Assembly: GCF_001039355.2 (NCBI RefSeq)
Contig: NW_019773714.1
Coordinates: 570,988 to 618,983, forward strand
From: Lingula anatina
Taxonomy: Eukaryota > Brachiopoda > Lingulata > Lingulida > Lingulidae
Direction: 5' to 3'
Length of the DNA stretch: 47,996 nucleotides
Under the pieces are notes generated by a model. That model ran no database searches and was not told where the DNA came from. It worked only from the letters and a program-made list of their open reading frames with translations. Below are positions 33,945-46,200 of this stretch, in pieces (position 1 is the first letter of the stretch; every line of letters starts with the position of its first letter). Position numbers and translations under genes: made by a program.

Positions 33945-36900
33945 CTATGAAGTTCCAAAGAATTTTCTGATGTCTGATGCTTTGTCTTTCAGTTCTGGTT
34001 TAGAATCTTGTGCCATTTTATCCAGACACTGGACTAGTTTGGCCTGGTGGGCTGTGCTTAGAAGAGATAAATGGCCAACAACTGAAAAAAAAATGTCAAA
34101 AATAAAGTGGACTTAAAAGTACTACAGCTGAACTCATCTGTTATGTAGCTGACAGTTTTGATTGCTGCACTACATACAAAAGTTTCTCCAGTGAACACAT
34201 ATCTATTGATTAAATTGTAAAGATCTTTAAACAGAAGCCAAGTGCTGAAAGACTTTCGAAAAAGAGTATGACCTTTTTCATGAACTATTTTCATTAATGT
34301 AAAATAGTAGTTTTATGACATTAACTTTTCATTAAAATTCTGTTCTTAGTGTTTTTTATGTACGTAGCACTGGGCACATGTTTAGGGTTGGCTTTTTAAG
34401 AAATAAACTACCAATATATTGTATGCAGTGACAGTAAATGTGTGTGGTGACACATTAAATATCAAACCAAAGGCATTGGTAAGAAAAAAGCCTCCACTGC
34501 CTTCAATACTTTATCAAGTGAACTATACCCACCATGTAATTTCTTAACTATCCTTTCTGTGACATCAAGTGCTTCTGTTCTCACTGTAGAATATTTCATG
34601 TTTCCTACAACACAGGAATAAGGCACAGTATTTAAATCTTATGCACTCTCTTTCTTAATATACTTTGTCCTGTTTCAATATCTATATTCTGATTCAAAGG
34701 TGTTGTTAGTAATAATAATGTTCTTTATTGAGGACTTAAATGTGTACAAGTTACATTTTACAGGCTCTCTACTCTACTTTTGGTTTTATAACATCTATAT
34801 AAATACAAAATACATATGGAATGATTACTGGGAAGTAATGAGCAAAATTCATTCCACTCCAATAACAGCTTATACTAACATGCATTCTTTGAATCAAATT
34901 TTCATAAGTTCATATGATGATATAAAACACTGCAGTTCCTCACCTAAGCAGTCCACCAGGGGGTCCACCGTGGGCTGCACCATTAAGGTAAGACTTTCTC
35001 TGTGTTCCTCTACCAAACTAGGCTCTTGGAGGATCAGCAATCTAAACCAATAATAAAGTAACTGAGCAAGATATATTCTAGAAGTACATCTTGTATCAAG
35101 AACTTAATTTTCCACAAATATTTTCTTAAACAGAAGAAAAAATTAGGATCAAATCTTTTGATCCTTTTAAACTGTGTAAGACGAACATGGAAGGAGCTAA
35201 GATGAAGCAGTTTACAGGACAACAAGGTCAATGAGAGCGAGATACAATAGGTGTTGTAGACTGATAATAAAAACCCTGCTGTATGTATATAGCATCCTTC
35301 CTACCTGTCTAGGACTTTGGTCATGGTATGAAGAACGGCCACCTGTTGTTTCCAATAGCTATCAGATAATGCCTTGGTCAGCACTGCCCATAACCTGCCT
35401 GCATGCACATCTGAAATATGGACACAATGAAGACTTTCGCTTTTCTTTTTTTTCCATTTACTTAATGAAAATAACTGAAAACTTTGCTTAAAGAAATGTA
35501 CATTTTTATAATCTAATTGTCTTTTATAAATATAAAAATCACTGTGAAAGGTACTTTACAAAGCTCTTCTGTGTCAAATCCTTGGTATATATCTTTCTAC
35601 CAGTGTATATAAGCAGTGTCTTTGTATACTTGATACTACATATATACACAAGTCTTTCATATGCAAGCAGTGTCTTTGTATAATTAATAATGTATAAGTA
35701 TATATACACATAAGTGTTTTTTTATCTCAGTAGTGTCTTTGCGTACTTAATATCATAGAAGTCTATGCTCCAAGTGGCCTTGACCTACCCTGAGTGGCCT
35801 TGACCTCCGGCCATGCTTGACCCAGTGCCTCAAAGGCCACCTCTTTGAAGCTCAGCACCAAATCTTTATATTCCCCAACCAGCTCCTCTTCCTCCTCCCC
35901 TGATTTAGCATCCTATAGTACAGAAAACAGATAATAAAATGTAACTTATTTGACACTTTGTTTAGTCATGTTCACAAAAAATGTTTTTTCCTACTTGCCT
36001 ATGGAAATACAAAGCACTTTCCTCATTTGGTGCCAAATCATAAAATAAACAAAACAGGTATTCAACCTAATACATGTGCTGTAGAAATGATCAAAGTTAC
36101 ATATGTCTACCTTGTCAACATGAGGGTACAAGATTTCAGCTAGTTTTTGAAAATGATCAAAGTTTAATCTATCTACCTTGTCAACATGTGGGTACAAGAT
36201 TTCAGCTAGTCTTTGAAAATGATCAAAGTTTTATCTGTCTACCTTGTCAACATGTGGGTACAGTATGTCAGCTAGTTCTTGGAAACGGTCTGCCTGGTAA
36301 GTTTCTAGTACAATTCCCATAGCCTTCACAGCCTCCATTTTGTAAGCAAGATTTTCTTTCTTGCATTCTTTCATCACGAAGTCTAAGATCTGCAATATGC
36401 AACAAAAGACTAGCTTTTATATAAAAATATCTACTTGAAACTAAATTATCAACACGGCCATTCCACGAAAAGGGGTACAATTCCAAAACAAGAAATGCAG
36501 TGATATGAACTTTGCAAAACTGGAAAACTTTTTATATTATTTTGATGAAGAGGTATTCAGAGAGTAGTAGAAGAATTTTAACCCACACCATTACTGTATT
36601 TAAAGAAATATGCACGTGTAAACATGGTACAGTATTTTTTTCGTTACGGAGGTTAGGTAACATCTAAATTAGGTTATATTTCAATCATGCCAAAGGTCAC
36701 AGGCTCCATATTTGATTCAATTATTAAGATTTTGTATGTATTCAAAATATTATTGCCCATTTAAGATTTCTCTTCAATTATAGAAAATGCGGTGCAAACA
36801 CATTGATAATAAGTGGCTCGTTTTCTATAAATACAAAGCCTGATATATTCCAATTTAAATATTTTATTAATCATTGGGGACAGACTTGCTTTTTTATCAT

Positions 36901-39900
36901 ACTATTTGTTTATGAACAAATTGCTATCAATCTATTATGATATGAGCATTGATCAATGAGCACACACATATCCAATGTTCAAATGAAAAATGAGTAATTT
37001 CGTAACGGAGGTTAGGTCATTAATAGCGATCATATTTTTGATATTCCTTAGCTTAAAGTAGACTTTAGAGGCTGAATTCGGAATTTGTAGTATTACAGAT
37101 ACGACAAACGTTACATAATAACATAGAAAAATTGATAAAACATGTTTATTCAAACCAATAAATGGCAAATTGTTACAACGGGTTGTTTTGCTTTCTTTCA
37201 AGGACTACATAAATACATTTACCGCTACTGGATACATTTCACCACTAATATGTTGATCGATGTATCTGTAGAATTCACATTCCATATTTTACCAGATTAA
37301 GAGTTTAATTTATAATCTTAGTAACAGAGGTTAGGTAAAACTCTATAGTCTAAATTATGTCATGCATTTAAGTCGTTCAAAATCTTTCACAAGAAAAGCT
37401 TCGCGGTCATTAGATTTTTTTTCTTTCTCTGTAGTGTTTTTGTAGCTCTGTATTTGTACGTGGCATATTGGTGTCTGTATAACAAAACATTAAACCTACA
37501 TGTACATGATCGCAGCTATAGGCAATAAAAAACAACACAATACCTGAGAAAGTTAATGCATACAATCAAGTAGGCCGACAATAGACACGTGTTTGCGGAT
37601 AATTGTCCATTTAAAGTTACTGGAAGCATCTAGAAGATGTTAAAAACTATTATGTGCTACTGAAACAGTAAAATAGGGCCTAATAACCCCGCAGTTCTAC
37701 CTGATAAATACAAGCGTTGCTTCAATGCTTAATATATTTCGCCATATGTCTCCCGCGAAAATAATGTCTGCTACATGTGCGCTAGTACTGATGTCAGCTA
37801 GTACCATTTTTCTTGCCAAGACAGTCCTGAAAACTACTCATTTTGCTTAAAATCAGAATGATAAGTTCAAAAAGGCATCGTCAAGTGACAAATGGAAATC
37901 AATTTGAAAAAACAAATCACGATTAACCCTCGATTTTATAGCAAACTCGAGTAAAAAGTTAAATGGTTAGCTTATCTTGATAGAATTATCAGCTATATAT
38001 GTATATTTTATATCTATATTAATACGGGGTAATGTCTTTAACAGCAAGCCGTATGAATGCATACTACATCAGAACATAGAAGTAGAACTACTGCTATGAT
38101 CAGAACTAACTCACAAAACAACAGAAATAACGTTTTAAAGTATTAACAGTCATTTTTATAACAATGAACTTATTTCGTAACGGAGGTTAGCATAACGGAT
38201 GTAAGGTGACACGCACTCTTTTTCAGTTTTTATCCTCGGGATAACTTTGCATAACTATTGAATGAATTTTTTAGGAAGAAGTTAGTCCTTGCTTAACAAA
38301 AATGATGTTTTTAACTTTCTAAAGCAACATTTTCTTCAAATTTGGTCCGTTACTGAGGTTAGGCTCTTAAATGCGACACCCCGACTTTTGTGAGTTAACA
38401 TTCTCTATGATGGAACGCATCATTCAAAATTAACAAATAGCACTGTTTTATTAAATTTCATGTATTAAGAGTTTGCAAAATGCACAGGAAGGCCATTTAA
38501 GAGCATTTTCTTTTATTCTTACACTGACTTAAAAAAGCGTTACGGAGGTTAGGGGTTACTGAGCGACATTGATTAAACTATGACAGTGACGTAACTAAAC
38601 AACAAATTCGACAGAGAACACCATGTATGATAAAAAGAAACATGAATTCAAATTAGTTGAGGACTAAAAACACTAAAATACGGGAAAATATAAACTTTTT
38701 CTTGTGGCAAATCAGCTATAATACCGAAGCGACACGTCGAAATTGTGCTTTGTGCGGCATATAGACCCCCGGGGTTCCCGTCAAAGCAAGTGGTACTATA
38801 CAAATTGTTGTTTTTTAAGTAGAACACATCGGGTCCTGCTAAAAAAGGCAAAAAAAGCTAAATTGCAGATGCTTTTACTACCGAAAATAAGCTGCGACAG
38901 GTATTATTCAGAATTGTACCCTTTTTCGTGGAATGGCTGTACAACACAAATATATTAAAAATACTATTTTCTGTACTGAAACAGAAAGGTTTTATGAACA
39001 CACTAAATGCCTATCTAAAATAATCTTACGATATTAGCAACTAAAGAGGTGTTTGAGGTTTTAAAGGTGAACATCATTACCTGTTCAATTGTTGGTTGTT
39101 GTTCTGATCCACCATTTGCTGGGGGATTTTCTATTGATTTTCTTAAAAAGAAAATGCTACCTTTTCAAATAATGATACAACAATTTTGCTCAATAATTTA
39201 AATACAATGATAAAGATAACAATCAGGAAATATAACCCGTTACGCACGAAACACCAGGACAATTTGCCTGCATGACACATGAACATCAGGGCAATTTATC
39301 TACATAAACAATGTACACTGGGACAATTCATCTTTAGAGACATGAACACCAAGACAATTTACCTGCATGAGACACAGACTTCGGAGATTGCTGTGAGTAA
39401 AGTTTCCTTCCCTGGCCATGTCCTCCCAGTCAGTCCTGAGAGGAGTGCCCTCATCACCTCCCCTAACTGAGGTGGTCCCAGGGTGCTGCCCAGCTTGGAG
39501 GCCAGAGTCTTGATGGCCAGGGCACCTTGAGCCTTCCTGTGCCAGGACTGAGATTGCAGGAACACCTGGCAGAGAGCCACCAGCTCCTTCAGGTACAGTC
39601 TGATCCCAGCCTCTGTACCTGGAGGAAGAGTTGGGTGTCATGTGAGCTGTGTCTGCTGGCATTGTGTAAATATTATGACTATTTGTACAAACGCACTGTT
39701 CTGTATTGTGTCATGCAACATGTCATACATGATACTTGGTGTGGCATGCAAATTGCAAACATGACCAGTGCTCACTTTCGTATACAAGTGTGATTATTTC
39801 ACTCAAATATATAAAAATAAAAATATTTCATTAAAACGTCTTATTTTACAAACTGATCATGATATATTTCATTTTTATTAGCTTTACATAATTATAAGCT

Positions 39901-42121
39901 TTATTAAAATATTAACCTGGTGTTCCTTCAGTCCAAACTTCCTCCCACACATTTTCTGGTTCTTCTTGCTGGTTTTCTGTGAAACAGGTAATTCCAGAAT
40001 TATTAATAATTTTAACTTGTTACAACTTGCAGACAATATAATAGGTATATGTTAAACAGAGATTGGTTCAAACACAATGAAGAAATCAACTGTTTAGAAG
40101 AGATTTTTCTTAAAAGAAATACACATTTTCAAATAAATTTCCATCTTAGAGGTTAACCTCTCTTGAAACATTCACCCTTAAATTTCTAAATAAGCATTTT
40201 ATTCAAGTAAAAACAAAAGCTCAGTCTCTACATACCTCTCTTCCTTTTGTCATGCATGGCCAAGAAAGCCATGGGTAACGCCTCGGCTGCATGCCGCTTG
40301 AGAACATCTGGTGCATGATGGGTAATAGCCTGGAGAGTGAGGCCGCAGGACGACTTGGTGCTCTCATCTGATATATAGTATAACCATAGTTAACAACGTG
40401 TGGATCAGTTTTATACTGCTTTCATATATTCTAATATTGGATTTTGACTACTTTCATATATTTATGATTCTAATACGATAAGATATAAATGAGCTCTTCG
40501 ATGTTTCTACACAAATCAAAGCATTTGAAAAGAGAACCCTACACATTAGCCTATAAATTGTAATGCTAAAACCACAGGTCTTACCTTCTTTGTCCATGTA
40601 CCATGTTTTCAATTTCTGAATAAGTTTCTCCACACTACTGTCCTTGGAAACCTAAAATAGTGGTAATTTCACTAATCATAGATTTCTGCTCATGTGCAAA
40701 TGAGAAAATTTCAAACCTGTTGATGATTAAATATCAAAATATAAAAAGTTCCCATTTTGGTAAATTCTTCTAATTAGTTAAAGTATCAATTCTGAGGCAT
40801 AACTACATATTATATTAGAAATGCATTGAAAAGCTGGCAAATATCCATCAATTAGATTCCCCTCTTACCTTTACCAGATAACCTAGTGCAGTGGCATAAA
40901 CCTTCCTTATAGTAGCACTTTTATCATGGAGACCATTCAACAATGAACTCATCAATTTTCCTAAAAACGTAAACAGATCATACAACATTTATGATAATCT
41001 TGCAAAAAAGTTGGCTACAATCTAATTGTCTTGATAAAGAAATCTCACTATTTATCATTACTTTGTCCCTCTTACCTGCATACTGTTTCAGATTTTGAGG
41101 ACACTGGTAAATCAAGGAGATCACAATGTTATTTGATCCTCTTACCTGCATACTGTTTCAGATCTTGAGGATACTGGTAAGTCAGGGAGATCACAATTTT
41201 ATTTGATTCTCTTACCTGCATACTGTTTCAGATCTTGAGGACACTGGTAAGTCAAGGAGATCACAATGTTAGCACAGCCAGCCTGGAAGGAAATTGAGTT
41301 TATGAAATATTTTGATTGGCGCAATATTGAATAAATTCAGTAAAAATAAAAGATATATACTGGATATTTAGAACTACAAAACTCACCAAGCTATTCTTAG
41401 TGCTATAGCCTTTTTTTTATTTTCTTGAATTTCACCTTGTTTATTTGAACCTTAAAAACAAATTTAGTACACATTTGTACCAAACCATTAAATTGCAATC
41501 AACAATAATTAGTACACAATAGATTTATTTAGTCATGTTTATAGCATACCATATTAAAATACATAAGTCAAAGTTGTAGAAGAGCACAAATTCACATTTA
41601 GCATAAATGGTGTAATTCATTTCCAAAATACTAAAACATGGTATGAGACTGGTAGATTTAAATGGGACACATCCTAATACAAAGTACACTAAGTGTAGCC
41701 AAATATCAGGGGCAGATGGAGGCGGTCTTCTGGGTCGTCACAGAGATAAACAGAATTTTATAGTTTACATTAACAGGCATCTAATTTTTTCTGTCAGAAG
41801 ACGGTCAAAAAAGGAGGATGGATCAACAAAGATTATTTGGAGGACTGTCAGAAATATCTCTGGATCCGCCCCTGAAATAAGTTACCTTTGTCCCCAATCC
41901 TACACCACTCCTGATCAGATCTGTTAGTTTAGGCACCAGTTCTGGGAGTACACTGTCATCTACATACTGTATACACTGAAATAAGTTACCTTTGTCCCCA
42001 ATCCTACACCACTCCTGATCAGATCTGTTAGTTTAGGTACCAGTTCTGGGAGTACACTGCCATCTACATACTGTATACACTGAAATACACAATGTATATG
42101 TTAACATTCACTAAGGTTAGC

Positions 42122-42165
<44 letters not shown>

Positions 42166-43236
42166 TTATTCTGAGAATGCAAATAAAATATACATCAATA
42201 TATTGGTTTCTGTCATATCCCTTCAGTGAAAAATAAAAATTTAACTGTGAAATAAATAAAAATAAATAAATAAATTCAATTAACAAGTCTAAAATAAAAG
42301 ATACAATCAAATTAAAATTGGGAATCAAAACAAGAAACAGCTGAGGGGTAAAAGCTTTTTAAAAATCTCTCACTGCATTATAAAATTTGTCGATTATATG
42401 TGAAATAAATCTATGATCTGGATAGCACATACTATAGGGATTTCAATGTGTTTGTGTGTGAGTGCACGTACATGCATGCGTGTGTATGTGTGTGTGTAAT
42501 AGTAAGAGAGCTATTTGTTTAAACCAGTAAACAGCCTTCTCTAAGTAAACATACCATATTGACTGTTTCCATCATGGGGGAGGACTTGGAGGCTGCTATT
42601 CTTGCACTGTCAAGCTGAAAACACAGGCCAAGATCTTAACTGAGTGTAAGGAGGATCATATTTATTGAGATGTTCTCGTTAAAATACTAGCAGAATTTTT
42701 GGATTGTACATAATTAAACTGACAGATTTCGATGAAAACTGACATAATGATTCATTACTTCATCAAAAACTTCACTTTGAGCCATATGTTTTGCTAGTTT
42801 CCTTATTACCTTCTCCTGGGCCATCTGGTTGGCTCCTATCCTGAGACTGAGGTAATTGAGAACCTGTGGCTCCAGTCCACTGACAGACTCCAGGAGGTTG
42901 TACACTAGGAGTGGAATGTGAGGCTTCAGCAGGGCACCTGCATTCTTACTGATCTTCACTATGGTAGAGATACTGGAAATGTATTTATGAAATGTACTTA
43001 TGGTAAGAGGATTGATATGACAGGGGCGTAACCAGGCATACGCACATATGCACTGTGCGTACAATGTTTTAAGCCAACCTTGATATATTTAACCATAAAA
43101 TCAGTGTATTTTTTCACGGAATATAATCGTACATGGGAATTTTCAAAATCTGTGCGTACAATTTTAAAAGGCCTGGTTACGCCCCTGTATGATTACATCA
43201 ATTACAATATTAAACATGAATCCCCCAGGTTAACCC

Positions 43237-43284
<48 letters not shown>

Positions 43285-46200
43285 TCCTCCTCCTTCTCCA
43301 CTCCCAATCCCCTTCTCCCACTTACCCCACTTCTCTGACGTCCTGTATTTGGCTCTTCAGCCCATGCTGTAGGAAAACTTCTCTCCCCCACACTCTCCCC
43401 CTTCCCAGGTTAAAAAAACCCTCTGAACCAGATTTTATTGCAGTTCTTGACAAATCTCAGGAGTCATCATAATGGAATTAAACAATGCGGAATTCCACAT
43501 TTCTATGGAAAAAGCTCATGTCTGCCCACTCCCCAGTCCATGCAGTAGGTTAACCTGATACCTCCCTCTACACCTCCCCCCCCCACTCACCCCACTGCCC
43601 TGACGTCCTGGACTTGGCTCCCCAGCCCATGTTGTAGGTTAAACTGATATCTACCTCCCACCCCCCACTGCCCNCGCACACACTTCAATATAATAAAAAG
43701 TGCTACAAGAAAAAGATACGTTTTGTATGATTCAATTCCACAATAGAATTCATTATTACAATCCTGTATATCTGCTGTATATCACCTTGAAGTTGTCTTC
43801 CTGTACAGTCCATGGATCCCTGGCTACTGGGGAGTGACTACCTAGAGCTGCACACACCAAGGCTTCACCCACAGTCAGGTGTAACTCTATCTGCTTAGGC
43901 TGAAATAGACCACAATGGTACTGTTAACACAACTGAACTGAAATATTGCACAATTTTACTAATAAGAACTAAGATATATAAACATACACAGCCAAGTACA
44001 GCATCTTAACACCCACATGCAATGTGTTAACACCTCAGCCTTCAGTTCATCAAAATTACTTTGCACAGAATTATATTGTACTAGTATAAGAACACAACAT
44101 TTGTTTACCAATGTTTTCACATCTGCATCTCAGCCTAAATTTAATCAAAATTGCAAAATACAGAGTACAATTTCTACGGTTAAAGAGCAGAACATTTGTA
44201 AACCCAGGAGCAGTACTAGAGAATATGTCTTCATTTACCTGAGCACAGTCCAGCATCCCCTTCATCACTCTCTGTCTGTGTGGAAACATTGCCTCTCCCA
44301 CACACAAGGTGCCCAGGCACCAGGCTGCCTTCTCTCTTACCTAAATATATAACAATATTCTGTATCATTATCATACACAAGGTGCCCAGGCACCAGGCTG
44401 CCTTCTCTCTTACCTAAATATATAACAATATTCTGTATCATTATCACACACAAGGTGCCCAGGCACCAGGCCGCCTTCTCTCTAACCTAAATATTACAAC
44501 ATTCTGTATCATTATCACACACAAGGTGCCCAGGCACCAGGCTGCCTTCTCTCTTACCTAAATATTACAACATTCTGTATATTACTATCAGACATTTAAG
44601 ATATTCACTGGTCTCTAAATTTAAGATACAAGCTAGCAATTCTAAACCAAGGAAAGGAATAATGTTTCTAAATCTGTTGTTTATTTAATTTGTATATCAT
44701 TATGATTCATAAATTTTAAGATGTATTCAATAATGATAGTGTTATATTGGATATTCCTCACCTTCATTGGTTCTTTTGTGGCCTGCACTTTGGAAATCAA
44801 ACAATCTACAATGGAGAGCTTTGTCACAGTTTCATCCTTGACTGCAGAGTCTTCCTCTTTCTCTTTCACCTCACCATCAGCCACTGGGAGACTGCCATTT
44901 CTGCCAACTTCACCAATAGCAGTGCAAGCACCCATCACCATGGCAACATCCCTGGAGTCGAGATTCTTGGCTTAAAGAGAAAAATTGCAATTACTTACCA
45001 ATGTGCACTATAAGGATCATTTTTTCTCCCAGGTACATGACAGTATTCCATTATTTAGTAGGTAAATTAAACTGTGAGTACCTATTTGTTCCACAGCTTC
45101 TCTGTAGAGTTCAATTCCATTTGCTTTACTGTCCACTTCCATATCTTCTACAGCAATGTCACCATGGTGTCCCTTGGCCTTGTACATCTGGCGGCCAATC
45201 AGGAAGGCCAAAGCAAGCATGGAGCCATGTTGGCATTCAAAGCCCTACAACAAACACCAATTATAAGGAATGTTTTATCTGAGATTATCTGTGTGTGCAC
45301 ATATATTTTAGACACACCTTGTCATTATCAGAAAGAGAAGAAGGTAATAGGCATTTTTTAACCAAATAACTTAACTTTAAATATAAGTACTGTAAGTATT
45401 TCAAGAAATGATTTCCTAAAAACATACAGTTTAAGTTGCAAAGTAGAAGGCTGCTTGGTTTGTATTATACCTTTGTTTTCATGTTTTGTAAAAGCTCATT
45501 GAAGATTTCTGGTATTTTGCTTTCTTCAACTGCTGAAGACACCACAATAGCATACAACTGGGCAGCAAATTCCCTCATGTCTTCTCTGGTGGAATACAGA
45601 AAAGTCTGAAATAACATCAAAACAATTGTTACAATGAACTTTAAAGAAGATGATACAAGCTCTGCATTATTTGGCATACTTTTTCAAAATAAGTAAAAAT
45701 TACTAATTTCTAGCAATATTTTGAGAGAAAATATCTATACAACAACTTCCCACCATACCTAGATGTTTTCCAGCATGTTTAGTATCTCACCTTGATCCAG
45801 GCCATGTTGTCAGTGAAATCTGAGGCCAGTTTGTTGGGAGCCCCGGCCACCACCTCAGTGAGACAGTACATCACAGGAGGACCTGAACACATGATACAGG
45901 TACATTAAGTTTACAGAGACCAAATTATACAAAACTACTCTTAATTAATGTAAAGTACATTACAGGAGGACCTCAACACCTGATACTGGTAAATAAAGTT
46001 TAACGAGACCAAATTATAGAAAACCACCCTTAATAAATGTAAAGTACATCATTTAGCAAATTACTGAAAAAGGTTTCAAAGCACAGTGACTAAGACTTAG
46101 GAATTTCATGCTTCCTTCAACAGTTCTGAGCATCCTATGAAAAGTTGATAATTTTTGTATTCAGGCAATAAAGTCCATAGATTGGTGAATTCAAACATAG

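Noticed and set aside
36953-37201. 82-codon minus-strand ORF as a transposase
   Set aside because: Hydrophobic, no catalytic motif, and within an otherwise non-coding TIR element.
39300-39662. 120-codon minus-strand ORF read as an independent gene
   Set aside because: Overlaps the ECPAS exon 39363-39618 in another frame; the ECPAS frame has clear homology.
44303-44580. CRISPR-like array
   Set aside because: Units are contiguous 71-73-bp tandem copies without unique spacers, and the genome is eukaryotic.
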